From Acridotheres tristis (lineage: Eukaryota; Chordata; Aves; Passeriformes; Sturnidae), in the NCBI GenBank assembly GCA_037013685.1, contig CM072892.1:23193501-23257500 (forward strand): a stretch of 64,000 nt of DNA, in the 5' to 3' direction. Every line of letters starts with the position of its first letter. The stretch's first letter is position 1. The notes beneath the pieces are model-generated. The model was given only the letters and a program-made list of their open reading frames with translations. It had not been told where the DNA came from and searched no databases. Below, in pieces: positions 37,501 to 46,600 of the stretch. The translations under genes were made by a program, and so were the position numbers.

Positions 37501-40095
37501 AGCAGTTTGCATGGCACTTCTTTTAGACCCAGCAATGATCTGCTCTAAGCAGTTCTACTTGATGAAGGTGTTTTTGAGTCCTTACTTGTATGCTGGTGCC
37601 ATGTTTGGTTACAGAAGGGATATCTAAGCTCTTGTTCTGATGCTTTAATCTCTGCTTCTTTTGTTTCTCATCCTGTTGCCACTATTTCTTCCATCTCTTG
37701 CATATGGTCGTTGGCTCACCCCATCTGTGTTTATCCTGACAGGAGAAACAGGATTCAAGCCTTGCTACTTGGAAGTACTCAAGGTTGTCAAAGGGAAACT
37801 TCACCAACCAGATGAGATTCGTGGAAGTTCCTTCTATGCTTTCTCCTATTACTATGATCGAGCAGCTGACACCAACCTAATTGGTAAATTTGGGATAATC
37901 TACTACATGTGAGCATGTCAACCAGAAGGTAGACAGAGGAACACTGGTGGCTGGAGACATGGAGAGGAAAGGAATGTTATTGAGAAAGAGGAGATACACA
38001 AAATACCTCGAGGGAATGACATTTATCTGCTACTGCAGTTTGGTGTTCAGCACATGAAATGTGCTCAAGGCTCCAGTTACACCTGCAGCTCTGCCTTCTG
38101 TTCCAAACAGGTCTCACTCCTAGTTCAGCATCGCTGAGTTGCACTCTAGGGTCAACTTAGATGAAGAAATCGAATGCTGTCAGGTCTATGATGATGTTTT
38201 CTCACATCTTTTTCAGATTATGAACGCGGAGGTGTTTTGGAAGTGAGAGATTTTGAAAGAAAAGCCAAAGAAGGTAATTGTCATGAGCTGGGAAACTGGT
38301 TTGGACAAGAAATAAAAATATGTGTGTGTAGGCAGTACATTATGTGACTTGGAAGAAAAGCAAATTTATTTAACCTTTATTTCACTTACACCTGTCATGT
38401 TACTTCTATTAGTCAAAAACTCTAACTGATGCAGAAGACATATGATAGAGCAGTGAGGGGTTGGTGGCTTTACAGCTCTGTTCAGAAGGAGATCGTTCAT
38501 AGAGTCACTACAAAATAAGAGTTCCTTCTGTCAAACTGCAATTCTCTGAGTTTAAGAAAGTGCTGAATTCTGTAGGTTTGTCATCTTAAATCCTATTTAA
38601 TCTCTAACAAAATGGAGGGAGAGAGTAAATGATTTTTAAGTCTGACAGCCTCTTCCACATTCCTTTACCACCCCCTGTCTTTCTTCCTGAATCCTTGTTC
38701 TAGTTTTGTATCTCCTGTGGATAAAGAGCTTCCACCTTGCCTGGCTGCTGATTGCTAAAAGCAAGTTACCTCTTGATTATCTACTGTGATTGTTCTCATG
38801 AGAATGAGTAGACCATATTTTTCAGCAGAAGATACTTAATTACGTAGTTCAGGATTGACTTATCTAAAATAAGGCCTAAATTTTAATCATTTTTCAGCTA
38901 AACTTAATCTCCCTGGAAACTTGGATTTTGAATAGGGGATTAGGCTCAAAAGTTTGAGTGGGTTGGTTGTTATTTTTTCCCTGGATAGTGAGAGAGCTTA
39001 TTTCCAAAGACATGGCTAAGATGTTACCTAACATTATCAAACCACTTGCTTAGCTTTAGAGCATCAGAATATCAATTCTGTGATCCTGAACTAATTCTTC
39101 TCTATCTCATTTTAATAGTAGAAGGATGTTGCTCATCTTTTCTTAGAAGGAAGTGAACTCTGCTCTTTCTGCTGTTAGAACTGGGCAGTAACCATAGGTC
39201 TCGAAAATGATGCTTAGTGTAAATACATGTCCCAGTCACTGTCACCCTGACTACAGAATCTTGACTGAGCTGAAGCGAGGGAGTGGTTAGTTGGGCAATA
39301 GCCCCTTCCATTTCCTTGGACAAGTGTGGTTGGAAAAAATAAAATAAACTGCCATCCTATAAGGTAGAATCCATTACTAGAGCCATCTGTGGAAAAGAGA
39401 TTATGAAAACAAGTTATTCTTGAAAAAATAAGTAACCTAGCATCCTGCTAGTTATCAGTTGAGCAGAGGTTCTTCAAAAGAGCTGTGTGGATTATGTTGC
39501 TGTAATAAAAGATGTACTTATGATGGAGTTAAGAGAAACTGGATGTACTATATGGTTTATTCTCCAACATTGTAGAACAGCTCTATAGTGTGTACTATGT
39601 GTCATATATACCCACTAATAGATGAGAGTAGCTTGTCTTAATAAGCTTTGGCTTGAGTTCAGTTCAATTGTACAATGTGGATAAAAGCCCTTATTTTGCT
39701 GAGATCCCTTTTTTTTTCCTTCTCTAGTCTGTGATAACATGGAGAGATACAACTCAGCCAGTCCCTTCCTCTGCATGGATCTCACTTACATCACTGCTTT
39801 ATTAAAGGAAGGTTTTGGATTTAGAGACAACACAGTCTTAAAGGTGAGAAAAAACAGTTAAATCCCTATTGATTAACATGCATTAGTTAATTTTTCTGAC
39901 TAATTATCTACTGAATCTTTCCAGATTTGTAACATGTAGTTGCTGTCATTTGTACAACTTATGAATCTAGAGAACTGTCAGGAACAACTTGTTTTTCTTC
40001 CTTTATAGTTGACAAAGAAAGTAAACAACATAGAGACAAGCTGGACTTTGGGTGCTACCTTTTACCTGCTGCAGTCTCTGGGGATGACTTACTGA
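19524..40095 (+). CDS. ENTPD5: Ectonucleoside triphosphate diphosphohydrolase 5 (ER UDPase/GDPase)
   Basis: Thirteen coding exons join in frame to 428 codons, the same length as the human protein: 19524-19740, 21482-21561, 22782-22925, 23280-23355, 24964-24999 (36 bp microexon), 25837-25925, 28489-28568, 29781-29842, 36793-36894, 37743-37883, 38217-38273, 39728-39843, 40009-40095 (TGA). The first exon begins at acceptor 19463. The enzyme hydrolyses UDP and GDP to monophosphates in the ER lumen, which drives UDP-glucose/UMP exchange for glycoprotein reglucosylation and folding. A signal peptide covers residues 1 to about 22. Apyrase regions are visible: DAGSTGTR (54-61), KATAGLRLL (about 128-136), DGSHEG with the catalytic Glu (about 172) and LDLGGASTQ (about 198-206). 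There is no C-terminal membrane segment, as expected for the soluble ENTPD5/6 branch. An in-frame GTG at 19479 precedes the ATG but is not used as start. Intron 8 carries the antisense ERV; the splice sites flanking it are intact. Confidence 0.97.
30785..30789. repeat. Target-site duplication (left), ATCCC
   Basis: Five bases immediately left of the left LTR, repeated exactly at 36355-36359. Together with TG...CA LTR ends this marks a single retroviral integration. Confidence 0.9.
30790..31435 (-). repeat. 3' LTR of the ERV (left copy)
   Basis: 646 bp, beginning TG and ending CA in either reading. It aligns without gaps to 35709-36354 with one difference (T at 31204, C at 36123). The minus strand carries TATAAAAG at 31136-31143 and AATAAA at 30882-30887, giving a U3-R-U5 order. 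Confidence 0.95.
31357..31620 (-). CDS. Small open frame after env with hydrophobic N-terminus (uncertain)
   Basis: An 87-codon minus-strand frame that starts between env and the 3' LTR and ends inside the LTR. Residues 1 to about 27 are almost entirely hydrophobic (Leu, Phe, Ile), resembling a signal or membrane anchor. The rest is Thr/Asp/Arg/Pro-rich. I recognise no family. It could be a remnant accessory or env-tail sequence, or chance; the AT-rich flank gives no support for expression. Confidence 0.2.
   Translation of the reverse strand: MCFVLPFLLFLILSLIFFLLSCLCFFRDMLPTRTSPEDTTTEDSTTTLQRGALDDDRESRGGVRVGPKFPSILPPDRRKDLEDPHPG
31436..31444 (-). other. Candidate polypurine tract before 3' LTR
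   Basis: On the minus strand the bases just before the 3' LTR read CGGGGTGG followed by TG. This is short and imperfect for a polypurine tract. A second purine run (AAAGGGG) lies about 30 bases further upstream. Confidence 0.35.
31621..31793. other. Extremely AT-rich tract in the ERV 3' internal region
   Basis: About 170 bp, mostly A and T, between the env stop and the small frame at 31620. Many short TTAAA/AATTT motifs recur. It contrasts sharply with the GC-rich LTR beside it. No function is evident. Confidence 0.5.
31775..32881 (-). pseudogene. env: ERV env, transmembrane-subunit portion (368-codon frame)
   Basis: Open for 368 codons. It continues the env region in a different frame from the upstream 239-codon frame, overlapping it by 55 bp. 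Visible features are N-glycosylation sequons near residues 55, 74, 198, 222 and 237; a cysteine-rich stretch at about 120-205; a helical, coiled-coil-like segment at about 236-283; a Trp-rich pre-membrane motif at about 290-297; one membrane span at about 311-333; and a cytoplasmic tail of about 35 residues. No CX6CC motif is seen. The ectodomain is unusually long for gammaretroviral-type subunits. The frame difference means the env region is broken as one protein in this copy, so it is called a pseudogene. Confidence 0.75.
32827..33546 (-). pseudogene. env: ERV env, surface-subunit portion and fusion-peptide region (239-codon frame)
   Basis: This frame carries a short surface-subunit part (about 165 residues), a basic furin-type cleavage site (RKRNPAKKR, residues 157-165) and a Gly-rich hydrophobic fusion-peptide-like stretch (about 166-182), then a heptad-like segment. 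No N-terminal signal peptide is present, so the surface subunit may be truncated or spliced from elsewhere. The frame is lost near 32.88-32.91 kb and reading resumes in the overlapping downstream frame, consistent with a single small indel. Confidence 0.75.
33636..35219 (-). CDS. ERV gag/pol fusion frame: gag-like head joined to RT palm/RNase H fragment
   Basis: One uninterrupted 527-codon frame with ATG at 35219-35217. Residues 1 to about 80 are gag-like and helical. Residues about 83-133 form a strong coiled coil rich in Glu, Leu, Asn and Arg. Residues about 188-228 hold three roughly 13-residue Pro/Gln repeats (PSPQVL, TSPQVL, SPAQAL). From about 226 the sequence is reverse transcriptase: an LSQG variant of the usual palm motif (233-236), YIDDILVGG (259-267), and thumb sequence around KFWGIWWKG. 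RNase H follows with WFTDASA (D430), GEL (E467) and YTDSYAV (D490). The capsid/nucleocapsid, protease, RT fingers with the first catalytic Asp, the RNase H end and integrase are absent. Known families are retroviral Gag and Pol. The fusion is seen in the sequence; its functionality is unknown. It lies directly upstream of env. Confidence 0.8.
   Translation of the reverse strand: MTENSTVTNKAAFYALLAKYSARPSQSGEEWANNNWFNLENVIDRICSLQHESKFKLGKNKTMLCSVLGACLTAAIETRSERRNEERTIIDSLQNLVQILQKQLDQERNENHLLRDENNLLKAALREERDKNAKQGVTPKETQEKEAIYINPTHSQKDLTLIKNCGEHCCPNLKSVIKIEYDYISDAPPEQPSPQVLGSVPEQTSPQVLNNAPNQSPAQALGVEPKQYTCTGLSQGSEPSPTSAHHTLDQELEKIPNQYIDDILVGGDEIKVVGDTQQKIISHLEKPDLQISSEKIQKPSQEVKFWGIWWKGSMICIPPDTLTSLDQIKLPESRKEIQQALELLVFWRKHITVTIETPPPDGVAQRSSAGKWYAQIKHYCNIFSVTERAVKNLAIQETESLANSHDKPALVSKVATPFSPEQSANSWFTDASAKREGKVGKYRAVALPTSAGERMITEGEGSSQTGELTVVWSVFQLEVQNISLVYIYTDSYAVFKGGTEWPPFQQQNDWEVNRIPVHATHWIIPSF
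34539..34658 (-). repeat. Three tandem ~39-bp repeats inside the gag/pol fusion frame
   Basis: The plus strand shows three related units built on a CAGAACCTGTGGAGAAG-like core. They encode the Pro/Gln-rich units of the fusion frame (residues about 188-228). They end almost exactly where recognisable RT sequence begins. Confidence 0.7.
35220..35684 (-). other. ERV 5' leader (untranslated)
   Basis: About 465 bp between the primer-binding site and the fusion-frame ATG. It contains the plus-strand CAA-repeat run at about 35409-35450 but no recognisable gene. Packaging signals cannot be identified from sequence alone. Confidence 0.6.
35409..35450. repeat. CAA/CAG trinucleotide repeat in the ERV leader
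   Basis: About 14 near-perfect CAA units with one internal CAG and a terminal CAG on the plus strand (TTG repeats in the ERV sense). It is a simple repeat likely to vary in length. Confidence 0.9.
35685..35702 (-). other. Primer-binding site, tRNA-Ser-like
   Basis: The minus strand reads TGGCGTCACGGACAGGAT, six bases after the 5' LTR. This fits the 3' end of a vertebrate tRNA-Ser (CGA-type acceptor, GTGACG-CCA) with about one mismatch, judged from knowledge of tRNA sequences. The six-base spacer is longer than usual. Confidence 0.65.
35709..36354 (-). repeat. 5' LTR of the ERV (right copy)
   Basis: 646 bp, identical to the left LTR except at 36123. On the minus strand TATAAAAG lies at 36055-36062 and AATAAA at 35801-35806. 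This implies a start about 30 bp after the TATA box, an R region of roughly 240 bp and a U5 of about 75 bp. Confidence 0.95.
36055..36062 (-). promoter_or_regulatory. TATA box in the 5' LTR
   Basis: TATAAAAG on the minus strand, placed mid-LTR as expected for a U3 core promoter. Transcription from it would run antisense to ENTPD5. Confidence 0.65.
36355..36359. repeat. Target-site duplication (right), ATCCC
   Basis: Exact copy of 30785-30789, directly after the CA end of the right LTR. Confidence 0.9.
36465..36545. repeat. Old dispersed repeat, copy A
   Basis: Shares TTTGTGCATCTGTGTG and a gapped but continuous alignment over about 80 bp (through TAGCCATTACCCAGATA) with 54075-54155. It lies just outside the ERV, possibly part of an older decayed element. 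The family is not identified. Confidence 0.5.
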
Positions 40096-43000
40096 CCTGT
40101 GATACTGCTGTGGACTTCAGCCTTTCTGAAAATGCTGAGAAAATAAATTGCAATATCCAGGTATATTGTTCAGCTGGGACTGGTTACAGAGCAGAACATG
40201 GACCAAAGATATACAACAGATCTTTAGCCTGGATTGGCATTGTGCCTAATGAGAGCATGATTTATAACTGTGATTGACATAAATGATCCAGAATCTGCCT
40301 TATGAAAGTAAAAAGGTCTAAATCCCAGCAGAGAGTATGTAAGGGGCTCAAAACCAGCTTTCACCAGCAAGTTTGTTAGAAGCACAGAGTTCCTGGATGT
40401 GGTGGCAGACTACAGACACGTGACTTCTCCTACCCCCTTCTATTTTAAACATACATAACTTAAATTTGCTTGTGAGATGTTAAATACTGAAATCAGAAAC
40501 ATCAACAGTCATTCAGAGAAAAGTGAACAACTCTGGATGCTGCCAACCTCAGTGTTCCAAGAATCCAGCTGCTAGCTTAGCAAATACAAGAATACTCCAG
40601 TCTTTCAAGAAGGGCCTGCTGTAAGTACACTTTGGGCATGATTTTAGGAAAGGTGTTGGCTAAAACAGTAATTTACCAAGCATTTTTTTTCGGCAGTAGG
40701 CATTTCCTGAGCAGAATGTGTGCCTGTGTTTCAGTTTTGCTGCCCTTTACAAGTCTGTGCAGCTATGCCGTACATCTGACTACCAGACGTGATAAATTTA
40801 TTCATTTAGCATGTAGTCATAACACATAGTTGTGCTGGCACAACGAGGCAGCAGTGCCAGCTATTGAAACTCAACTGCCAGAAGAAGAGCTTGTCACATT
40901 CCACCCACAAGGAGATTGCAGTCAGATAAAATGGCTGATCTGACAGCTCACTTTGCTGTGAGAGCCAGTTCTGTTTCTCTGCTCTCAGCAAGGCACACCC
41001 ACAGCCTTCTTCCTTCCACTGCTGGTGCTCCTCGGGTTCTTGCATTCGGATTCAGGACATCTAACTTGACAAGAATCAAGTCTAGTGCTAACCCAAGGAC
41101 AGCAGGCATGGCACAGCCTAGTGAGCACCACAGTCCCTTTGGCTGGAGTGAGCTCTAAGGTGTGGTGTCCCATTTGAAACCCATCTGTTGCCCTAAGTAA
41201 AAACAGCTGTAGAGACTTTTTCCACCCCATGAAATAATTGTAAGCTTGCTACTGTCTTTTCTTCCCCAAGGAATGTGTAAGGTAAAGGTGGATTTACCTC
41301 ACCACAACAGAGAAGTATTACTCATGTGACTAAGGGAAACTTTTATCCACTGATGTATTGTGATGAACATTTCCCAGTTGGGCAGTTGCAGTTACCTGTT
41401 TGCTCTCAAACACCTTTCCTGCTTCTGTCAAACCAAAGACTGCCCTCACACTGCCTTCTCTGCAAACTGGATTTGAAAATAATTGGTAATTCCCAGCAAG
41501 GGGACAAAGTAGTGCACTCATGTCGTCTATGGTCTTGCCAAACAGTTTGAAGACTTAGAAATTTGCCTTACTGTGAACATTAGTCCTTTCCTCCAGTTAG
41601 CAGTGCAAGTTTGCCTGTGGCTGATTAAGCTATTCCTTCTCATATCTCAGGTTTTACAGCATGAGGGTGCAAGACATGCTTTTGATTGAACAAGTTCAAT
41701 CAGCAACAAGAAGCCAAGGGTTGGGGATGGAGGCATCCATACTTATCCCATCAATGACACCTTGCCATCAATTTAGGCTGCTTCTTCAAACAGGAAATGC
41801 TCATTCTACATGTGTACTCCTTACCAGAATCTGTTTGACATACACATGGAGAAATTCTTATGTCACACCAAAGTTCTGTTCCTTCTTCTCTAGCAGCTTC
41901 TGTTTGAACATGAAGAAAGTAATTGTGGTCTCTTCTCAACCATAAACGTTTCTTATTCCTCTTTCTACTGTTGGCAAAACTTGGTATATGGTCTAGTCTG
42001 CAGAACAAGGTGCCTGCAAATGCATTCATTTTGTCTTCAGTGAACAACAAGACAACAAACACGAAATAGGATGCAGTAGTTACTGGCCACTGTCCAGGCT
42101 GCATTATCCTGAGAGCAAGCTAATTTAATAATCCAGGAGTTATCTTTCAGTCTGCGCCAGTGCTGTGACAAACTCTTACTGGATCTTGGGGCTAAGAGCT
42201 GGCAGCAGTGAGGCTGTAGTTTGAAGGTGGGCTGCTGTACCTAAGGAAGAAGCAGCAGTGTTATCTGCCCCCTGAACACACACTAGCCCTAAGGAGGGCT
42301 TGAAGGCTGGGTTTTGTCCAAAGTGAAAAGGGGCTAGAAGAAGGGTACCATGCAGGAGAAGTTGTTCTTTCTGCATTCTTTTCCTCAGACTCTGGTACTA
42401 CAAATGCTAGGGGAGAGCATCTGCTTCCCAGTACCAAAGTTGCATTTATTCTGAATGCTCAGGGCCTTCATTTCTCAGTGGCATAATTCATTAACTGAAG
42501 CAGAACTTCTGCTGTCTGTTACCGGCATGATCCTTCAGTTATGAAAGAAACTCTATTAAAAGGTTTATTTTTGCAAGAAATTGCAGAATTGAGCCCCTGC
42601 TGTTTACATCTGAACCCAAGTGGGTGGGGGGGATCTGGACAAACCCAGTCAAGTCCTCACACCCTAGTGCAATGAGATTATTTATTAGCTAAACTAAAGA
42701 GTAAGCAGCCTTTTAAGAGAAGAGGTCTACTTGCAGCCCTGATTTTTATCTCCTCCTTTGTAATGTCTTTTAGCCAGCCACTAACAAGAACTGCCTAATA
42801 TGAGTGACTGCAGAAGCACAAGCTTTCAGCTCAAAACTTGTTTCATTCTTTCTGATGTTGATTTCTGATACTGGTCAACCATATGTGTAAATCTTGCCCA
42901 TGGGCAGTGCTTAGTTTAATTGTGTGAGTGGAAAACGTCTAATGCAAGAGGCTGGTGTTTGGAACCTAAGACAGAATATCTTGAATTGTCTATTTTAGTA

Positions 43001-43560
43001 ATTAAAGCATTTTTAACAATAATCAAGATGTTGTGGTATTATTTTCTTTACTAGATATTATTGTTTCCTTGAATCTTTACCATGGAGCCCTTAAGACTAG
43101 CCAGTTCCACGAGAAACACCATTATTATATAAAACACCAAGAGAAAGGCAGGGAAAAGTGTGAAAGAAGGACAGTTTTAAAATGTATCTGCCACCATGCG
43201 TGGCCTCCCTCTGCTGCAAACTAGCCCTTTTGTCCGAGCTGAGGTGCCAAGAACCCAGGAGTGACATTACAGCTCTAGAAATCATATCAGAAGAAACTGA
43301 AAGTAACAAAGCAGCAAAAGCTGTTAAAAATTAATCAGCAGTTGGCAAAATTCAGCACTCTGTTTGCCAAAAGACAGATAGCTGTTTGCATCTCAATCTT
43401 CAATTCAGGAGGCCCAAACTAAAAGCACATTGGACATTTAGTTCTGTGGCTCAAGACATCGTGGTAGTATGGAAAGAAACCCTAAATCCTCTTGAGGAGG
43501 GCAAATGAGACAGCTTTTGCATAAACCAGTGGATGATGTAATACACAGCTCAGTCCCTCA
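40096..43560 (+). other. ENTPD5 3'UTR / gap before COQ6, no gene seen
   Basis: Non-coding sequence after the ENTPD5 stop. An AATAAA occurs only 47 bp past the stop (40142-40147), and ATTAAA variants occur at about 42553 and at 43001-43006, so the transcript may extend about 3 kb. Open frames here are short and unsupported. Confidence 0.5.
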
Positions 43561-43562
43561 GT

Positions 43563-43568
43563 TTTATT
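43563..43568 (-). other. Poly(A) signal AATAAA for COQ6
   Basis: TTTATT on the plus strand, about 100 bp beyond the COQ6 stop codon on the minus strand. The COQ6 3'UTR would therefore be short and face the ENTPD5 3' end tail to tail. Confidence 0.7.
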
Positions 43569-43666
43569 GTAAATTAAAATAACAATTCAAAGATTCAAGT
43601 CAGTCACAGTCCGTTTAAGGACAGTGCATTCATAGGCAAGCTGCTGACAGGCAGACTGACAACAGA

Positions 43667-46600
43667 TCACTTGCTAGCAAAAGCCATGATCTGCTCCTAA
43701 AAGAAAAGAAAAAGAGAAGTAATTCATAAGCATGTGTTTTAGAAACAACCTTTAGGCACCTTTCCTTTCATCTAAATGAAATGTTTCATATTAATGTTTC
43801 ATAAAACAACAGTTCTTGGCCAGTCTTTCTAGCCACATGCAGAGAACCTATCCCTATATCCCAGAAAATTAACAAAATTGTAGCATTCCTTTCCTTCCCA
43901 AGTAGCACAAAACTGCTATTACCAATGAATTCTGTGCTCCAAAAAGACATCTTTGTTTTTTTCATTTAAACAGAAAAAGAGAAAAAAATTCTGAGCGCTG
44001 AGGCAGCAGCATTGTCTTCCTTAATGAAGACACTGTGCCAGTGGCAGCTGCTCTGCCTTAGGAATGTATTGATTTTCAACTGAGGAAGTGTCTCAACTGT
44101 GACCATAACACAAAGGAAACAGGGCACCTGTGTTTAATATGAAGATGGAGAATAAATGAAATAAAATTGAAATCCAAAAATGAGAATCTAATTTGCTGGT
44201 GCTTGGTAGCTTTGAGGGCAGAGGGCTTAAGGAATCTCACAAAAATCCAGCATCTAGGCCAAGAGGGTGAAGAGTTCAGGCAGCTACACTGCAAACAGAG
44301 GGGGTCTGTTTAAGACGGAAACTGCCTTCCTCAGGTAATTTCCATTTTAGAGACTTGAACTTCTGCCATGAGGGAACAATTCACAAGGCAAAACAGCACA
44401 GAAACAGGTTAGTGTGGGTTGCACATCACATCCTGTGAAGTCACCCAATGTCTTAGTGAAGATGTGTCTTCACAGGCCTGTTTTTTCTGTGCATTGCTGG
44501 AATACAATTCAAGGTTTGACATTTTCATTCCACAGTAAAATAAAGCCAAAGACTTCTGATGACCTCTAACTCCTAATTATTGATACAGAATATAAGACAC
44601 TTAGATCTTTTATATTCCCTTGTTGTGCAGGGAAAAAAAAGTTACTACTGAGCCATCAGTTATTTAGGAACTCCCCAGGCCCATTCAGGACACAAACCCC
44701 CCCAGTTTAAACTAGTATTTTCCAACCAGAAAAGTTTCATTTAAAACAAACAAAAATCTTTACATCTTTTGCATATTTCGTGAATAGTTTTGGACAATTC
44801 CTACAGCCCTCACTGAAGTGAGATCCTTACTTTGACAGGAGGTAGAGCATTTGTTGCTTGCAATCCCCATGTCCTCAGCAACACCAGAGGAGCCAGTGTG
44901 GTAGAATACAGCCTTTTTAGCACATCAGTGGCAGCTATCAAGGACACATTATGCCTCTGACGTTCTGTTTCAAACTTGAGAAGGTGTTTTAAAGAGCCTG
45001 GAAGAGATAATGGAATGCTTCTATTACACTTGATGTGCCACAAACAATTGTGCATCTTATCTATAGAGCAGTTTCCTCTGGCAACTGAAAGAGAACAGAG
45101 AAATGGTCCATCTCAATAAAGACTTCCTTCCACCAGCTCATGCTCTTCATCTCACCACGCCTCTAACTGCCATCCTGCAGACTTTTTTTTTTAAAGCAGC
45201 TTTAAGATTTGTGGGATGGAAACTGCATCCAAGAATCTTGAACTGCTCCACAGCCAACAGACATCACAACAGCTTTGCTTCGACAAAGCTCTCAAACACA
45301 AGACAGCAGCAGGCTTAACCAGAGGTACTGCAGCAAAGGCCTGGAAGACTAATCCTCTTACTGCCACTGCGTTGGCTTGGATCCTTACCCAGATCGCTCC
45401 CATTGAAGGCTGCTGCACTAAGGTGATGAGCTAAGCATGCAACATCACCAAAGCCCAGGTTCACTCCTTGTCCTGCAAGTGGGTGGACTCTGTGTGCTGC
45501 ATCCCTGGAGCAAGAGAAGACAGAAATGTATTTCCCTTTTTGAAGAAAGCCACAGCAGCTGACAAACCCCAGAAGGGATCAGTGTAGTGCTCCTCACCTC
45601 TTTGCAATGAACCACCTTAGAGCAGTACATGCGCTTTATCCAGTACCTCCTTGCATGCTATGCTGAACTACCTGACTGCCTCTCCAGTTGTAAGAAGCAA
45701 GACAAAGGGGAGGTAACAAAAAGCAGGTCTGAAAGGAAAAATTATAAAGAGGTGACTAGCCAAAGCCCTCTCAGATCCTGTGTGGAACAGGCCTGCATGT
45801 TTTTGTAAGTGACCTCAGCACAACAGGACCTCTGTCAATGGCACACTGCACAAACACGAACTGGACAGACATCATGAGTATAAAGGAGAGGTGGGATTAT
45901 CATTGAATAGAAACAAAATTGGGTTCTTCTATGAATAGACTTATCTGCAAAGCTCAAAGACAAACATTGGTATGGGAGTCACAAAGAGAAATTAAATTAA
46001 TTTTTTATATGAAATGCAAGATCATGTGCTTTACCAAGCTATAAAGCACAGTGTGCTCCCAAGCATAGAGTGGTTCACAGGTTGGAAAGATGAAAAGTGT
46101 ACCACACAGAAGTGTAGCACACCATCCAAGAATTACTAAAAGCTACCACCGTACTACAGCTGGGGAAGAGAAGAAAGTACATATAAGAAATGTGGTATTT
46201 TCCTGTTTGAATAGGCCACCATACAAAAGTCTCTGACATCCCACATGGAGTAATTTTTGTCATTTATGTTCAAGAAAAGTGAGTTTAAAACTCAAACTGG
46301 TGCACAGAATGGCTGGTACAATGCAAGGGAAAATACAGATCCAGCATGAGATACTGGATTGTTTCACTAGACTGTACAAACCAGGAAAGGGAAATAACTA
46401 TCTTTCAATTTACATACAAAAGGACATGAGAGCACAGAGAACAAAGTGGATGTGAGTAAAGTCAAACTGGAACAATATATTATTTCTAACATCAAATTTG
46501 TTGACTGGGAGTTGCTATCCTCACGACATTTCTAACATGCCACCCGCTCAGCCAAGGCTGCCACTGAGGACCTTACCCGATAAGAGCCACGCGGTGCTGG